From: Dryomyza anilis
Lineage: Eukaryota; Arthropoda; Insecta; Diptera; Dryomyzidae
Reading direction: 5' to 3'
Assembly (NCBI GenBank): GCA_951804985.1
Contig: OX638135.1
Coordinates: 36,525,032 to 36,589,031 of the forward strand
DNA: 64,000 nt
Positions 1 to 8,767 of the stretch are shown here, piece after piece. Each line of letters opens with the position of its first letter. Positions within the stretch are counted from its first letter, which is position 1. The notes under the pieces were generated by a model. It was not told the DNA's origin and did no database searches. It saw only the letters and a list, made by a program, of their open reading frames with translations. The position numbers were made by a program, and so were the translations under genes.

Positions 1-330
1 TACAAATTAACGGGAATAACGAGAGAAGTTATAGAATGTTTAGGTACAGAAAATTTAAATTTGGCAATTATGACAGAGAATATTAAACATATTCTTCATA
101 TAGTTGATAATGATTTTCCAATCACAACTGATGGAATTTTAGGGAGTGATGTTTTAGCAAAGTTTATGTGTCGAATAGATTATGAGACATTTACAATTGC
201 GTTCAATATAAATAATCAAGCGTTTATTTTACAAATGATTTCAAAACAATTATATACAACAAATATTATTATACCAGCAAACGTGTGGAAAGGCCTTAAG
301 ATAATGCATCACCAGTGCGTGTCCCACTGA
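1..330 (+). pseudogene. Errantivirus-like aspartic protease fragment, 5' end outside window
   Basis: Frame 1 is open from the first base to a stop at 328-330. The stretch around residues 20-60 contains TDGILGSDVL and IDYETFTI, a pattern I associate with the C-terminal half of the protease of gypsy/17.6/297-type retroelements. The catalytic Asp motif would lie upstream, outside the window. Homology fades near base 290, where LINE-A begins, so the last residues are read-through into the LINE. There is no further pol after the LINE, so this is a broken end. It could come from the same family as the provirus at 21-61 kb, but nothing here proves it. Confidence 0.6.
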
Positions 331-453
331 CGAACATGGGGTTGCGCTAGGTTGGTAGCGTGGCCGTAAAAAATCTACATTACCCAAAAAACGGAAACTA
401 GCTTCGGATATCGAAACCCCCCGACGACGACCTTCAGCTTTCGAAAAAGGACA

Positions 454-1447
454 ATGAAAGGAACATGGAACGTGCGCACGCTTACTGAACCGACGAAGCT
501 AGCACAAGTTTGCAACGAAATGTACAGATATCAGTTAGAAGTCTTAGGATTAGTAGAAATAAGATGGATAGGACAAGGGGATCATCAGACGGAGTCAGGT
601 CACTACCTAGCATACAGCGGAAACAATCATACACATACGAAAGGCGTAGGCATTCTTATGAACCGCAACACTAGGAGCGCGCTAAAGGAGTCCAGACCCA
701 TATCCGAGCGCATCATAATGGCACGATTTAAAACTAAATTCCGAAACACCACCATGCTACGCTCCAACAGAACCCGACGAGGATGACATGAAGGATGCTT
801 TCTACAATAAACTGGAATCTACATGTGCTGCAAAGGGATATACTCATTATACTAGGAGATTTTAACGCCAAGGTGGGCAACAACAACTTCGGCTTTCAAG
901 CAACAATGGGGTGTCATGGTCTCGGAACAATAAAAAACAAAAAAGGGGGAAGACTAGTTGAAATGTGCGCCAACCACAACCTCTATATCGGTGGCACTAG
1001 ATTCCCACATCGGGATATACACAAATATACTTGGCAATCCCCGGACTACGAAACACGGAATCAAATTGACCATGTGCTTATCAGCAAAAGGTTCCACAAA
1101 ACCCTCCTAGATGTGCGAGCGCGCCGAGGTGCGGATGATACTGTGATCACAACTTGCTAGTCGCCTAAATACGCCTGCGACCCTCAGCGATCGAAAACCA
1201 GCGGATGAAGAAACGCGCCCGGCGAATGGACTTAGAGAAGTTACAAATCCCATCAGTAAGACAAAAGTACGAGGAACGCCTGCAAGAAATAATAGAACAG
1301 ACTGAGGACCCAAACTCGTGGAACACAATAAGGGACGCATGCTTAACAGCTGCTGAACAAACTATTGGTTACGAGTAGAACAAAAGAAAACCTTGGATAA
1401 GCGAAGCAACATGGGAGTGCATCACGCGAAGGCGGGCGCTTAAGTCT
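454..1447 (+). pseudogene. LINE-A endonuclease domain, frameshifted
   Basis: The frame opening at 454 begins with GTWNVRTL and contains EIRWIGQG and KGVGILMN, typical of LINE AP endonucleases that nick target DNA. A YAPTE motif follows in another frame near 758, then a third frame from about 795 contains GDFNAKVG and, near 1030-1080, TWQSPDYETRNQIDHVLI, the conserved Asp/His end of the domain. The frame breaks again near 1160 and a linker continues to about 1447 with a TAG near 1376. At least three frame changes and one stop make it non-functional. The linker should lead into the RT, but foreign DNA starts near 1460. Confidence 0.75.
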
Positions 1448-1489
1448 AAACCAGGTATGTCAAACTCACGGGTCGCATTGGCAACTCAA

Positions 1490-2396
1490 AAGAGGAGGCG
1501 GGCCGCAATTGTGTACCATAAAAAAAAAATCACTAATTTTTACATTTGGTTCTTCTGTTGTAAAATAAAATATAATGTTAAGATGATAAAATTGTGCATT
1601 GATTCTCGTTAAAAGCGCTGTAGGCGATTTTTTTTTTTCGATTTTTGTCTGTTTGAAATATATCGAAAAAATGTTCGAATTTCTTTGATCCTGCCAAAAA
1701 TGTCGTCTGGGGTATATTCAATGGAGTATATTTCTAACACCAAATCGGCCAAATCGTACTAAAACTGCAAAAATAGTACAAAGCGACATATCGCCGTTTT
1801 TTTTTTCGAAACGATAATAAAAACGATTCTGGACTAATATTGCATCAAATAGTTGAAGCATATAGAGATATATATTAAAAACATTGCGATGTCTACAACC
1901 ACAAAAAGTAATTATTGATTATTTTTTTTTTTTGAATCTTTGGACCACTGTATCTCTGGAGAGGGTGAGTCTTGAACTCTGGTAGATTTGGTGTGGAATG
2001 TCTCTAATACAAAAAGTTTTTTTAAGAGGAGGCGGGCCGCAATTGTGTACCATAAAAAAAAAAATCACTAATTTTTTACATTTGGTTCTTCTGTTGTAAA
2101 ATAAAATATAATGTTAAGATGATAAAATTGTGCATTGATTCTCGTTAAAAGCGCCGTAGGCGATTTTTTTTTTCGATTCTTGTCTGTTTGAAATATATCG
2201 AAAAAATGTTCGAATTTCTTTGATCCTGCCAAAAATGTTGTCTGGGCTATATTCAATGGAGTATATTTCTAACATCAAATCGGCCAAATCGTACTAAAAC
2301 TGCAAAAATAGTACAAAGCGACATATCGCCGTTTTTTTTTTCGAAACGATAATAAAAACGATTCTGGACTAATATTGCATCAAATAGTTGAAGCAT
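1490..2396 (+). repeat. 534-bp tandem duplication, second copy truncated
   Basis: A stretch starting with AAGAGGAGGCGGGCC at 1490 runs to 1861 and recurs almost unchanged at 2024-2396 (372 and 373 bp). The spacing is 534 bp, so this reads as a tandem duplication in which the second unit lost its last ~160 bp. It lies inside the DNA that interrupts LINE-A between endonuclease and RT. Differences are a few substitutions and poly-T length changes. No coding potential is seen; the minus-strand reading frame across it is not protein-like. Confidence 0.85.
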
Positions 2397-2996
2397 TAAA
2401 ATGAATCCAATTCCAATTTGTACAATGCAAGACTCTTGTCTGTAAATTTTTGATTCTTGTTTTATTCTGATTTGCGCCTGATACTGGAATTGATTCCGAA
2501 AATGGTTTTGTTAAATATTGTCCAGTTTTTAAGATTTTTAAGTTTTAATTATTTTTCTCTCCTTTTATTTTTAATAGTCGAACCAAAAACAATAATGTAA
2601 TTTTCTCTTCGGTGTTAGATGTACAAAACAATGCGCTACCATATATTTTTTATAAATGCCGGTGAAATATAGCCAAGGGAAATTCAAAACTTTACATTAC
2701 ATTTAAAATTGTATGAATATAAAACAATATTACTTGATGAAAACAGGTAAACATTATTGTTATGCAATTTGTGCAACGTCATTTATAATATTTAAAATGA
2801 AAATTAGGAAAATAAATTAAGACTATATTAAAAACTCATCAATTTCTTATTATAAAATTTTGGAAATCCAAAAAAATGTATTTTTTTTTAATAAATTAAT
2901 AAGTTTTTAACCAAGATTAGTAATGTAATTTAATATCATTTTAACTCCTGAAAATAAAATATTTTTAACATTTTTCAATTATTAAAAATATATTTT
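2397..2996. other. AT-rich DNA, no feature recognised
   Basis: This is the remainder of the block that interrupts LINE-A. It is AT-rich with homopolymer runs and has no open frame longer than about 60 codons, no terminal repeats and no match that I recognise. LINE-A resumes near 3000 with a short direct repeat of 'atacaacaaaagagag'. Confidence 0.5.
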
Positions 2997-3001
2997 TTAT
3001 A

Positions 3002-3982
3002 TTATACAACAAAAGAGAGAGGAATACAACAAAAGAGAGAGAGAAATCAAGAAACGTGCAACAGAAGATCGTGAAGAATACCTTAACAATATCGCTGATG
3101 ATGCTGAGACAGCTGCCCACCGCAACAACCTGAGAGGAGTGTACGCAGTCATCAATAGGCTAACAAACACAAATATTCCTCCATTAAAATATAGTAATGG
3201 TAATACACTCACATCTGACGAACAACAACTCCAAAGATGGAAAGAATTCTTTTAAGATGTAAACGAGACGCAGAACAATAATAACAATGATCCGCAATCT
3301 CCCGTTGAAAGAAGGCGCAATTCAAACAGAGGAATTTCAATAGAAATCGAAAATGCAACCAAAAACCTAAAAAACCACAAATCTGCAGGACCTGACAACA
3401 TCCCTGCTGAGCTGCTGAAATATTGGGCCAGTGTCCTAGCCCCAGCGATTCAACCAGTGATTCAGGACATATGGCTCACCGGTCGTATCCCCAACGATTG
3501 GGAAAAAGGAATCATCGTGACCATCCCAAAAAAAGGCGATCTCAGCAACTGCCGAAACTGGAGCGGAATCACTCTCTCAACTCGATAGAGAAAATGTTAG
3601 CCTTCATAATTCTCGACCGCATTGAGCCCACGCAAAACACTCTGCTACGCAGCGAGCAGAACGGGTTCAGACCAAAGCGCTCATATGTTGATCACATAAA
3701 CACATTGAGGATGATAATCGAGCAATCAGTGGAATGGAGATCACCACTTTACCTACTTTTCGGTGACTTTGAACGTGCATTTGATACCTTCTCAAGAAGT
3801 GCCATACCACTTTACCTACTTTTCGTTGACTTTGAACGTGCATTTGATACCTTCTCAAGAAGTGCCATAGAGAAACGCGCACTGAGAAACTACGGAATCC
3901 CCGAAAAACTGGTAGAACTAACACAAGAACTGTACAGAAACGCCGACTGCAACGTACGCTTTAAGGGCAAGAACAGCGACAA
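3002..3982 (+). pseudogene. LINE-A reverse transcriptase, N-terminal half
   Basis: Frames here read as the RT N-terminus: a linker with RWKEFF followed by a TAA near 3253, then KSAGPDNIPAELLKY (3381-3423), IPNDWEKGIIVTIPKKGD and, after a frameshift near 3575-3590, FRPKRSYVDHINTLR and the catalytic motif A FGDFERAFD (near 3757). Motif A is duplicated in tandem. The frame then runs straight into the Helitron-like element at 3983 and picks up again, in frame, at 4692. RT uses the RNA template to copy the element at the target nick. The gene is dead by stop, frameshift, duplication and insertion. Confidence 0.8.
3743..3868 (+). repeat. 63-bp in-frame tandem duplication of RT motif A
   Basis: Bases 3743-3805 are repeated at 3806-3868 with a single visible difference (ggtgac versus gttgac). 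The unit is exactly 21 codons and carries PLYLLFxDFERAFDTF, so the catalytic Asp motif is present twice without loss of frame. Confidence 0.9.
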
Positions 3983-4691
3983 TTTTTATACCCTACACTA
4001 AGAGTGAAAGGGTATATTCAGTTTGGTACGCCGTTTGTAACACCCAGAAGGAAGCATCTCCGGTATGGAAAAGTATATATATTCTTGATCAGCATGACCT
4101 CCTGAGTCGTTTTAGCGATGTCCGTCTGTCTGTCCGTCTGTCTGTCTGTTGAAATCCCTACTTCTTTTAAAATTGAAAAGCTAGATAAATGAAACTTATA
4201 ACTTAGATTACTAATATACCTACGCTGTATGTGCGAAAATTGGCGAGATCGGTCCATTGTGACCTATGATCCGACCACTTATGTTCAAATACCTCATATA
4301 AAATGTACATATAAAGATCAATTTTTATCTATACGTGCTTAGGAAAACTTTTTTGGTAAAATATATATTGATATCATGCTCAAATACATGATAATAATGT
4401 TTTCCGGCGAAAAGACTTGTGGTTCACAAAAAAAAAAATCGAAATTCGGTATACCTACCCATTTGTAAATATGGGTATCAAATGAAAGAAAAATCTTCAG
4501 GGATGGAAAGTTTGTAGTTATTTTCAGGATTCGTATACCATGGTGACCTATATATCACTTTGAATGGTAACCACACATATGTGTAGGGTATTTATAGTCG
4601 GCTTAGACCGACTATAATTTTGATAATTCTAACTCTAATCATAATTACACCTACTTTAAAATTTCCCATGTGATCTAACCTTCCCAACTGG
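3983..4691 (+). mobile_element. Helitron-like (mini-me/DINE-1 type) element, copy A
   Basis: A ~709-bp non-coding element. It begins TTTTTATACCCTACAC, has a short TA run at ~4073, the core ATTCTTGATCAGCATG, then a GTCY run (gtccgtctgtctgtcc, ~4117-4150). Near the 3' end are the inverted GTGTAGGGTA, a 9-bp-stem hairpin (4593-4616) and the end TTCCCAACTGG. The layout of sub-terminal inverted repeat, TA/GTCY cores and 3' hairpin is that described for dipteran mini-me/DINE-1 elements. Removing exactly this interval joins an A to a T and restores the RT reading frame of LINE-A, as expected for Helitron insertion without target duplication. Confidence 0.85.
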
Positions 4692-5613
4692 TTCAATATC
4701 AAAGGGAGTCAGGCAGGGATGCGTACTCTCCCCACTGCTCTTCATTGTCGTCCTTGACAGTGTTTTGGTGAAGACGAATATAGAGGCACCATGCGGCATA
4801 CAATGGCGACTACTTCAACAACTCAGCGACCTTGATTATGCTGACGAAATCTGCTTTAAAACACATACACTGACTGGAGCAAAGGAAAAGCTTGAGAGAC
4901 TGATCGTGAATGCTGGAATGGTGGTACTCAAAATTAATATGAGCAAGACCAAACTACTGCGCGTGGAAACCACGAACCCTGCTGCATTAACTGTGGAAAT
5001 AGATGGAGTACCTCAGAACATCCAAGATGTGGATGAGTTTTGCTACCTCGGCAGTATGGTCGCAAAATACGGAGGCGCAGATGAGGACGTATCAGCTCGT
5101 CTAAACAAAGCACGGCATGCGTACCACAAATTAAATAAGATATGGAGCTCATGAAGAATATCTAGACGCACTAAACTTAGAATATTTAATACGAGCGTAA
5201 AACCGATGCTGCTGTACAGATGCGAGACGTGGAAAGTAATGGACTAGATTCGACGAAAACTACAGGTATTCATTAATAAATGCTTGCGGAGGATTTGCCG
5301 CATTTCCTGGCCCAATACTATCACTAATGACGATCTGCTGACACTTACGGTTAACGAACGAATTAACAATGAAATTGAAAGACGAAAATGGAGATGGATA
5401 GGACACACATTACGCAAAGATGACAACGATATATCAAAAATGGCTCTTGACTGGAACCCTCAAGGCTCCCGTAGACGAGGGAGACCTTTAAACACATGGA
5501 TGAAATCTGCGCATACGGAACATCAGTCTCATGGAACATGGCGAGAAATCAAAAGACTCGCACAGGATCGACGACGATGGAAGGAGTTCGTTTCCGCCCT
5601 ATGCTCTGAATAG
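4692..5613 (+). pseudogene. LINE-A reverse transcriptase, C-terminal half
   Basis: The RT resumes with SKGVRQGCVLSPLLF (motif B) at about 4696-4745, then LDYADEICF (motif C) near 4832. The usual catalytic YADD is YADE here, so the second Asp is changed to Glu. Further on are FCYLGSMV, a TGA at 5152-5154, an in-frame gap, and the typical LINE tail RRKWRWIGHTLRK and WNPQGSRRRGRPLNTW (5371-5500), ending at TAG 5611-5613. It continues the frame of the part before the Helitron-like element. Clearly non-functional. Confidence 0.8.
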
Positions 5614-5707
5614 GAGCGACAACCATTCACATAATGTTAATGTATATGTTGTAATGTAAACGTTAAACATACTATGTAAATACACGTCAAGGAATAAAAA
5701 ATAAAAA

Positions 5708-5984
5708 AATGATTTCAATGTATTTTGAATATGTTTTTATTTTATGTTTAGTTAATTTATTTGTTTACGCTGAAATAACATAAATAGGCGCTTTAATATT
5801 GGTTCAGAAAACACCTGAATAGCGTTATATATCGCATTTTAAGGCGATGCTGTTTTACGTACTTTAAGCGTGAAATTTTACATTTTCATTGCAGCGATAT
5901 TTTACTATTTTAATAGTAAAATAAGCCAAGCCGATCCAGGGGGGTACAAGGAAGAGATCTCCCCCAAAAAAGGTGCACTTTTGA
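5708..5984. other. AT-rich spacer
   Basis: Short AT-rich stretch between the LINE-A tail and the satellite array. A small open frame at 5870-6055 starts here but runs into the satellite and looks fortuitous. Nothing else is seen. Confidence 0.4.
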
Positions 5985-7290
5985 ATTTTTCAAACAAATT
6001 ATCAAAAAACATAAAATGCAAAGAATGCATCTTTTTAAAAGTGCGGAAACTATAGGGAAAGGTGCAACATTTTACAAAAATTTTGCGGATCTACAAAAGG
6101 GCGCAAAATTTTCAGAAAAGCATAAAATTGCAAATGCGTCTTATTTACAAAATTTTTACGGCGCAAAATATAGAGAAAGGTGCAAAATGTTCATAAAAGC
6201 ATAAAATTGCAAATGCGCCTAATTTACAAAATTTTTGCGCCTCTACAGAAGGGCGCAAAATTTTCAAAAAAGCATAAAATTGCAGATGCGCCTAATTTAC
6301 AAAATTTTTGCAGCTCTACAGAAGGGCGCAAAATATAGAGAAAGGCGCAAAATGTTAAAAAAGCATAAAATTGCAAATGCGCCCAATTTACAAAATTGTT
6401 GCGTCTCTACAGAGGAGCGCAAAATATGTGAAAAGGGGAAAATTGTTCAAAAAAGCATAAAATTGCAAATGCGTCTAATTTACATATTTTTTTGCGGCTC
6501 TACAGAAGGGCGCAAAATATATAAAAAGGCGCTAAATTTTCAAAAAAGCAAGAAATTGCAAATGCGCCTAATTTACAAAATGTTTGCGCCTCTACAGAAG
6601 ACCGCAAAATATATAAAAAGGCGCTAAATTTTCAAAAAAGCATAAAATTGCAAATGCGCCTAATTTACAAAATGTTTTCGCCTCTACAGAAGGGCGCTAA
6701 ATATTCAAAAAAGCATCAAATTGCAAATGCGCCTAATTTAAAAATTTTTTACGCTTCTACAGAAGGCCGCAAACTATATAGAGAAAGGCACAAAATGTTC
6801 AAAAAAGCATGAAATTGCAAATGCGCCTAATTTACATATTTTTGCGGCTCTACAGAAGGGCGCAAAATATATAAAAAGGCGCTAAATTTTCAAAAAAGCA
6901 TAAAATTGCAAATGTGTCTAATTTACAAAATTTTTGCGCCTCTACAGAAGGGCGCAAACTATATAGAGAAAGGCGCAAAATGTTCAAAAAAGCATGAAAT
7001 TGCAAATGCGCCTAATTTACAAAATGTTTGCACCTCTACAGAAGGGCGCACAATATATAGGAAGGCGCAAAAATTTCAAAACATTACAAAATGGAGAATT
7101 TACAGACATAATTTACAGACATTTTAAGACTCTCTAAAAGAGCGCAAAATATAGAGAAAGTCACAAAATTTTCAAAAAAAATACAAAATGAAAATGCGCC
7201 TAATATTCAGAATTTTTGGGTCTTTTTAAAAGAGCGGAAACTATAGAGAAACTTTAGAGAAAAGTGCTAAATTTTCAAAAAAAAAAAAAC
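5985..7290 (+). repeat. 'gcgcaaaa' tandem satellite array with 73- and 92-bp registers
   Basis: A unit built from ATTGCAAATGCGCCTAATTT, a 'ctctacagaagggcgcaaaa' block and 'gcaaaatgttcaaaaaagca' repeats about 12-14 times. Measured from ATTGC to ATTGC the steps are 79, 73, 91, 92, 93, 93, 72, 94, 91 and 94 bp. Units therefore come in a ~92-bp form and a ~73-bp form that lacks a ~20-bp module. Both edges decay into diverged units. Open frames inside (for example 6235-6627) exist because the unit is short of stops in one frame and are not genes. Confidence 0.85.
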
Positions 7291-7536
7291 ACACAAAAAT
7301 GAAAATTTAGCTTATTTAAAGAGTTTTTTTCGCCTTTTGTAAATACGCGTTTTTTCCATTTTGTAGTGGTTTTGATAATTTTGCGATAAACTTTGATAAA
7401 TTCGGAAAGTTATGCGTTGTTTTAATTTTGATTGTTATTTGATTAGTTAAGCCTTTTGGAGCTTTCTCTCTACATTGCGCCTTTGTGTAAAAATTACTAA
7501 CTATCTTCAGATTACTAATATCCTGTAAATTACGCT
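7291..7536. other. AT-rich spacer
   Basis: Between the satellite and the next Helitron-like element. It holds poly-A and poly-T runs and no recognisable feature. Confidence 0.4.
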
Positions 7537-8767
7537 TTTTTATACCCTACACTAAGGGCCAGTTTTTCAGTGCTAGTTGAACTTTGTTTGTGGTTTAAAC
7601 TTCGTTTAAAATCAAAATCGATTTTTCAGTGAACTTCAACCGTCGTTTAAACTTAGTTTAAACGACCGATGCTGATGGTTTAAACTTTCAAAGTTTTTGA
7701 CATGAATTTTTTTCACAACACTTTTCACTATTTTCTGTCGCTGCGCTGTTTCACAAATTATTATTAATTTTTGTATTTTTGCACACTATGCATTACAAAA
7801 AAGTCTCACTTCACTTCAGTTGCTCAATCTCTTGTTTAAATTTAAAAATGCATTAATTTTATTTTTCTGAAACAATTTTTTTATTTATTTAATTTTGAAT
7901 GACAGTTATCAGAAGTCAATATCGAGAGAATTATTTGTCATTTGCCTGTGGTGCCATGTGTATTGTCTTGGTCTGTGTTCATTTTAAACTATTACTGAAA
8001 AACGGCTAACAAAATTAAACGACGTTTAATTTAAAGAGAAGATTAATTAAACGAAGTTTAAACTACGTTTAAACGAGCACTGAAAAACTGGCCCTAAGAG
8101 TGAAAGGGTATATTCAGTTTGGTACGCTGTTTGTAACACCCAGAAGTAAGCATCTCCGGTATGGAAAAGAATATATATTCTTGATCAGCATGACCTCCTG
8201 AGTCGATTTAGCGATGTCCGTCTGTCTGTCTGTCAGAAATCCCTACTACTTAACAATTAAAGAGTTTGACAAATGAAACTCATAATTTTGATTACTTATA
8301 TACCTACGCTGTATGTGCGAAAAAATTGGGCATGTCGGTCCATTGCGACCTGTGATCTGACTATTATATTCAAATAACTCATATAAAATTTACATCTACA
8401 GTTCAATTTTTCTGTATACGTGCTTAGGTAAACTTTTTTGGTCAAATATATATTGACTTCATGCTCAAATACATGGAAAAAATGTTTTCCCGCAAAACGA
8501 CTTGTTGTTCCCAAAAAAAAAAAAACAAATTCGGTACACCTACTCATTTGTAAATATGGGTATCAAATGAATGGAAATTCTTCAGCGATTGAAAGATTGT
8601 AGTAATTTTCAGGATTCGTTTACCCTGGTGACCAATATACCACTTTGAATGGTAGCCACACATATGTGTAGGGTATTTATAGTCGGCTTAGATCGACTAT
8701 AATTTTGATAATCCTAACTATCATAATAATACCAAATTTAAAATTTCCCATGTGCCTTCCCAACTGG
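7537..8767 (+). mobile_element. Helitron-like (mini-me/DINE-1 type) element, copy B, carrying a MITE
   Basis: Same family as copy A: TTTTTATACCCTACAC at the start, TA run and GATCAGCATGACC core near 8170-8195, GTCY run at 8217-8232, GTGTAGGGTA plus hairpin near 8665-8700, and TTCCCAACTGG at the end. The sequence is split after 'ctacactaa' by the MITE 7556-8094; without it the copy is about 690 bp, like the other copies. The flank here is T|T rather than A|T. Confidence 0.85.
7556..8094 (+). mobile_element. PIF/Harbinger-type MITE
   Basis: A 539-bp element with terminal inverted repeats GGGCCAGTTTTTCAGTGCT at 7556 and its complement ending at 8094; weaker pairing continues inward through AAACTTCGTTTAAA-like repeats. 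It is flanked by a TAA duplication (7553-7555 and 8095-8097), and comparison with copy A of the host element gives the empty site directly. A 3-bp TWA target duplication is characteristic of PIF/Harbinger transposons. No transposase is encoded, so it is a non-autonomous element. Confidence 0.88.

Larger units (their letters stand above)
300..5707 (+). mobile_element. LINE-A: decayed non-LTR retrotransposon with two insertions
   Basis: An apurinic-type endonuclease (454-1447) and a reverse transcriptase with C-terminal region (3002-5613) lie in LINE order on one strand, followed by a short 3' UTR that ends in an A-rich tail near 5695-5707. Clade is uncertain: the endonuclease opening and the RT tail resemble RTE/CR1-type insect elements. 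The element is interrupted by an AT-rich block (about 1460-3000) and by a Helitron-like element (3983-4691), and has several stops and frameshifts. The 5' boundary is a judgement, placed where the protease homology of the preceding feature ends. I found no target-site duplication. Confidence 0.8.

Noticed and set aside
4117..4150. Independent GTCY microsatellite
   Set aside because: It recurs at the same place in all five Helitron-like copies and is part of that element.
6235..6627. 130-codon frame in the satellite array
   Set aside because: Consists of satellite units; the frame is lost whenever the unit length changes register.
5985..7290. CRISPR-like regular repeats
   Set aside because: No unique spacers of constant length; units are contiguous and the context is an insect genome.
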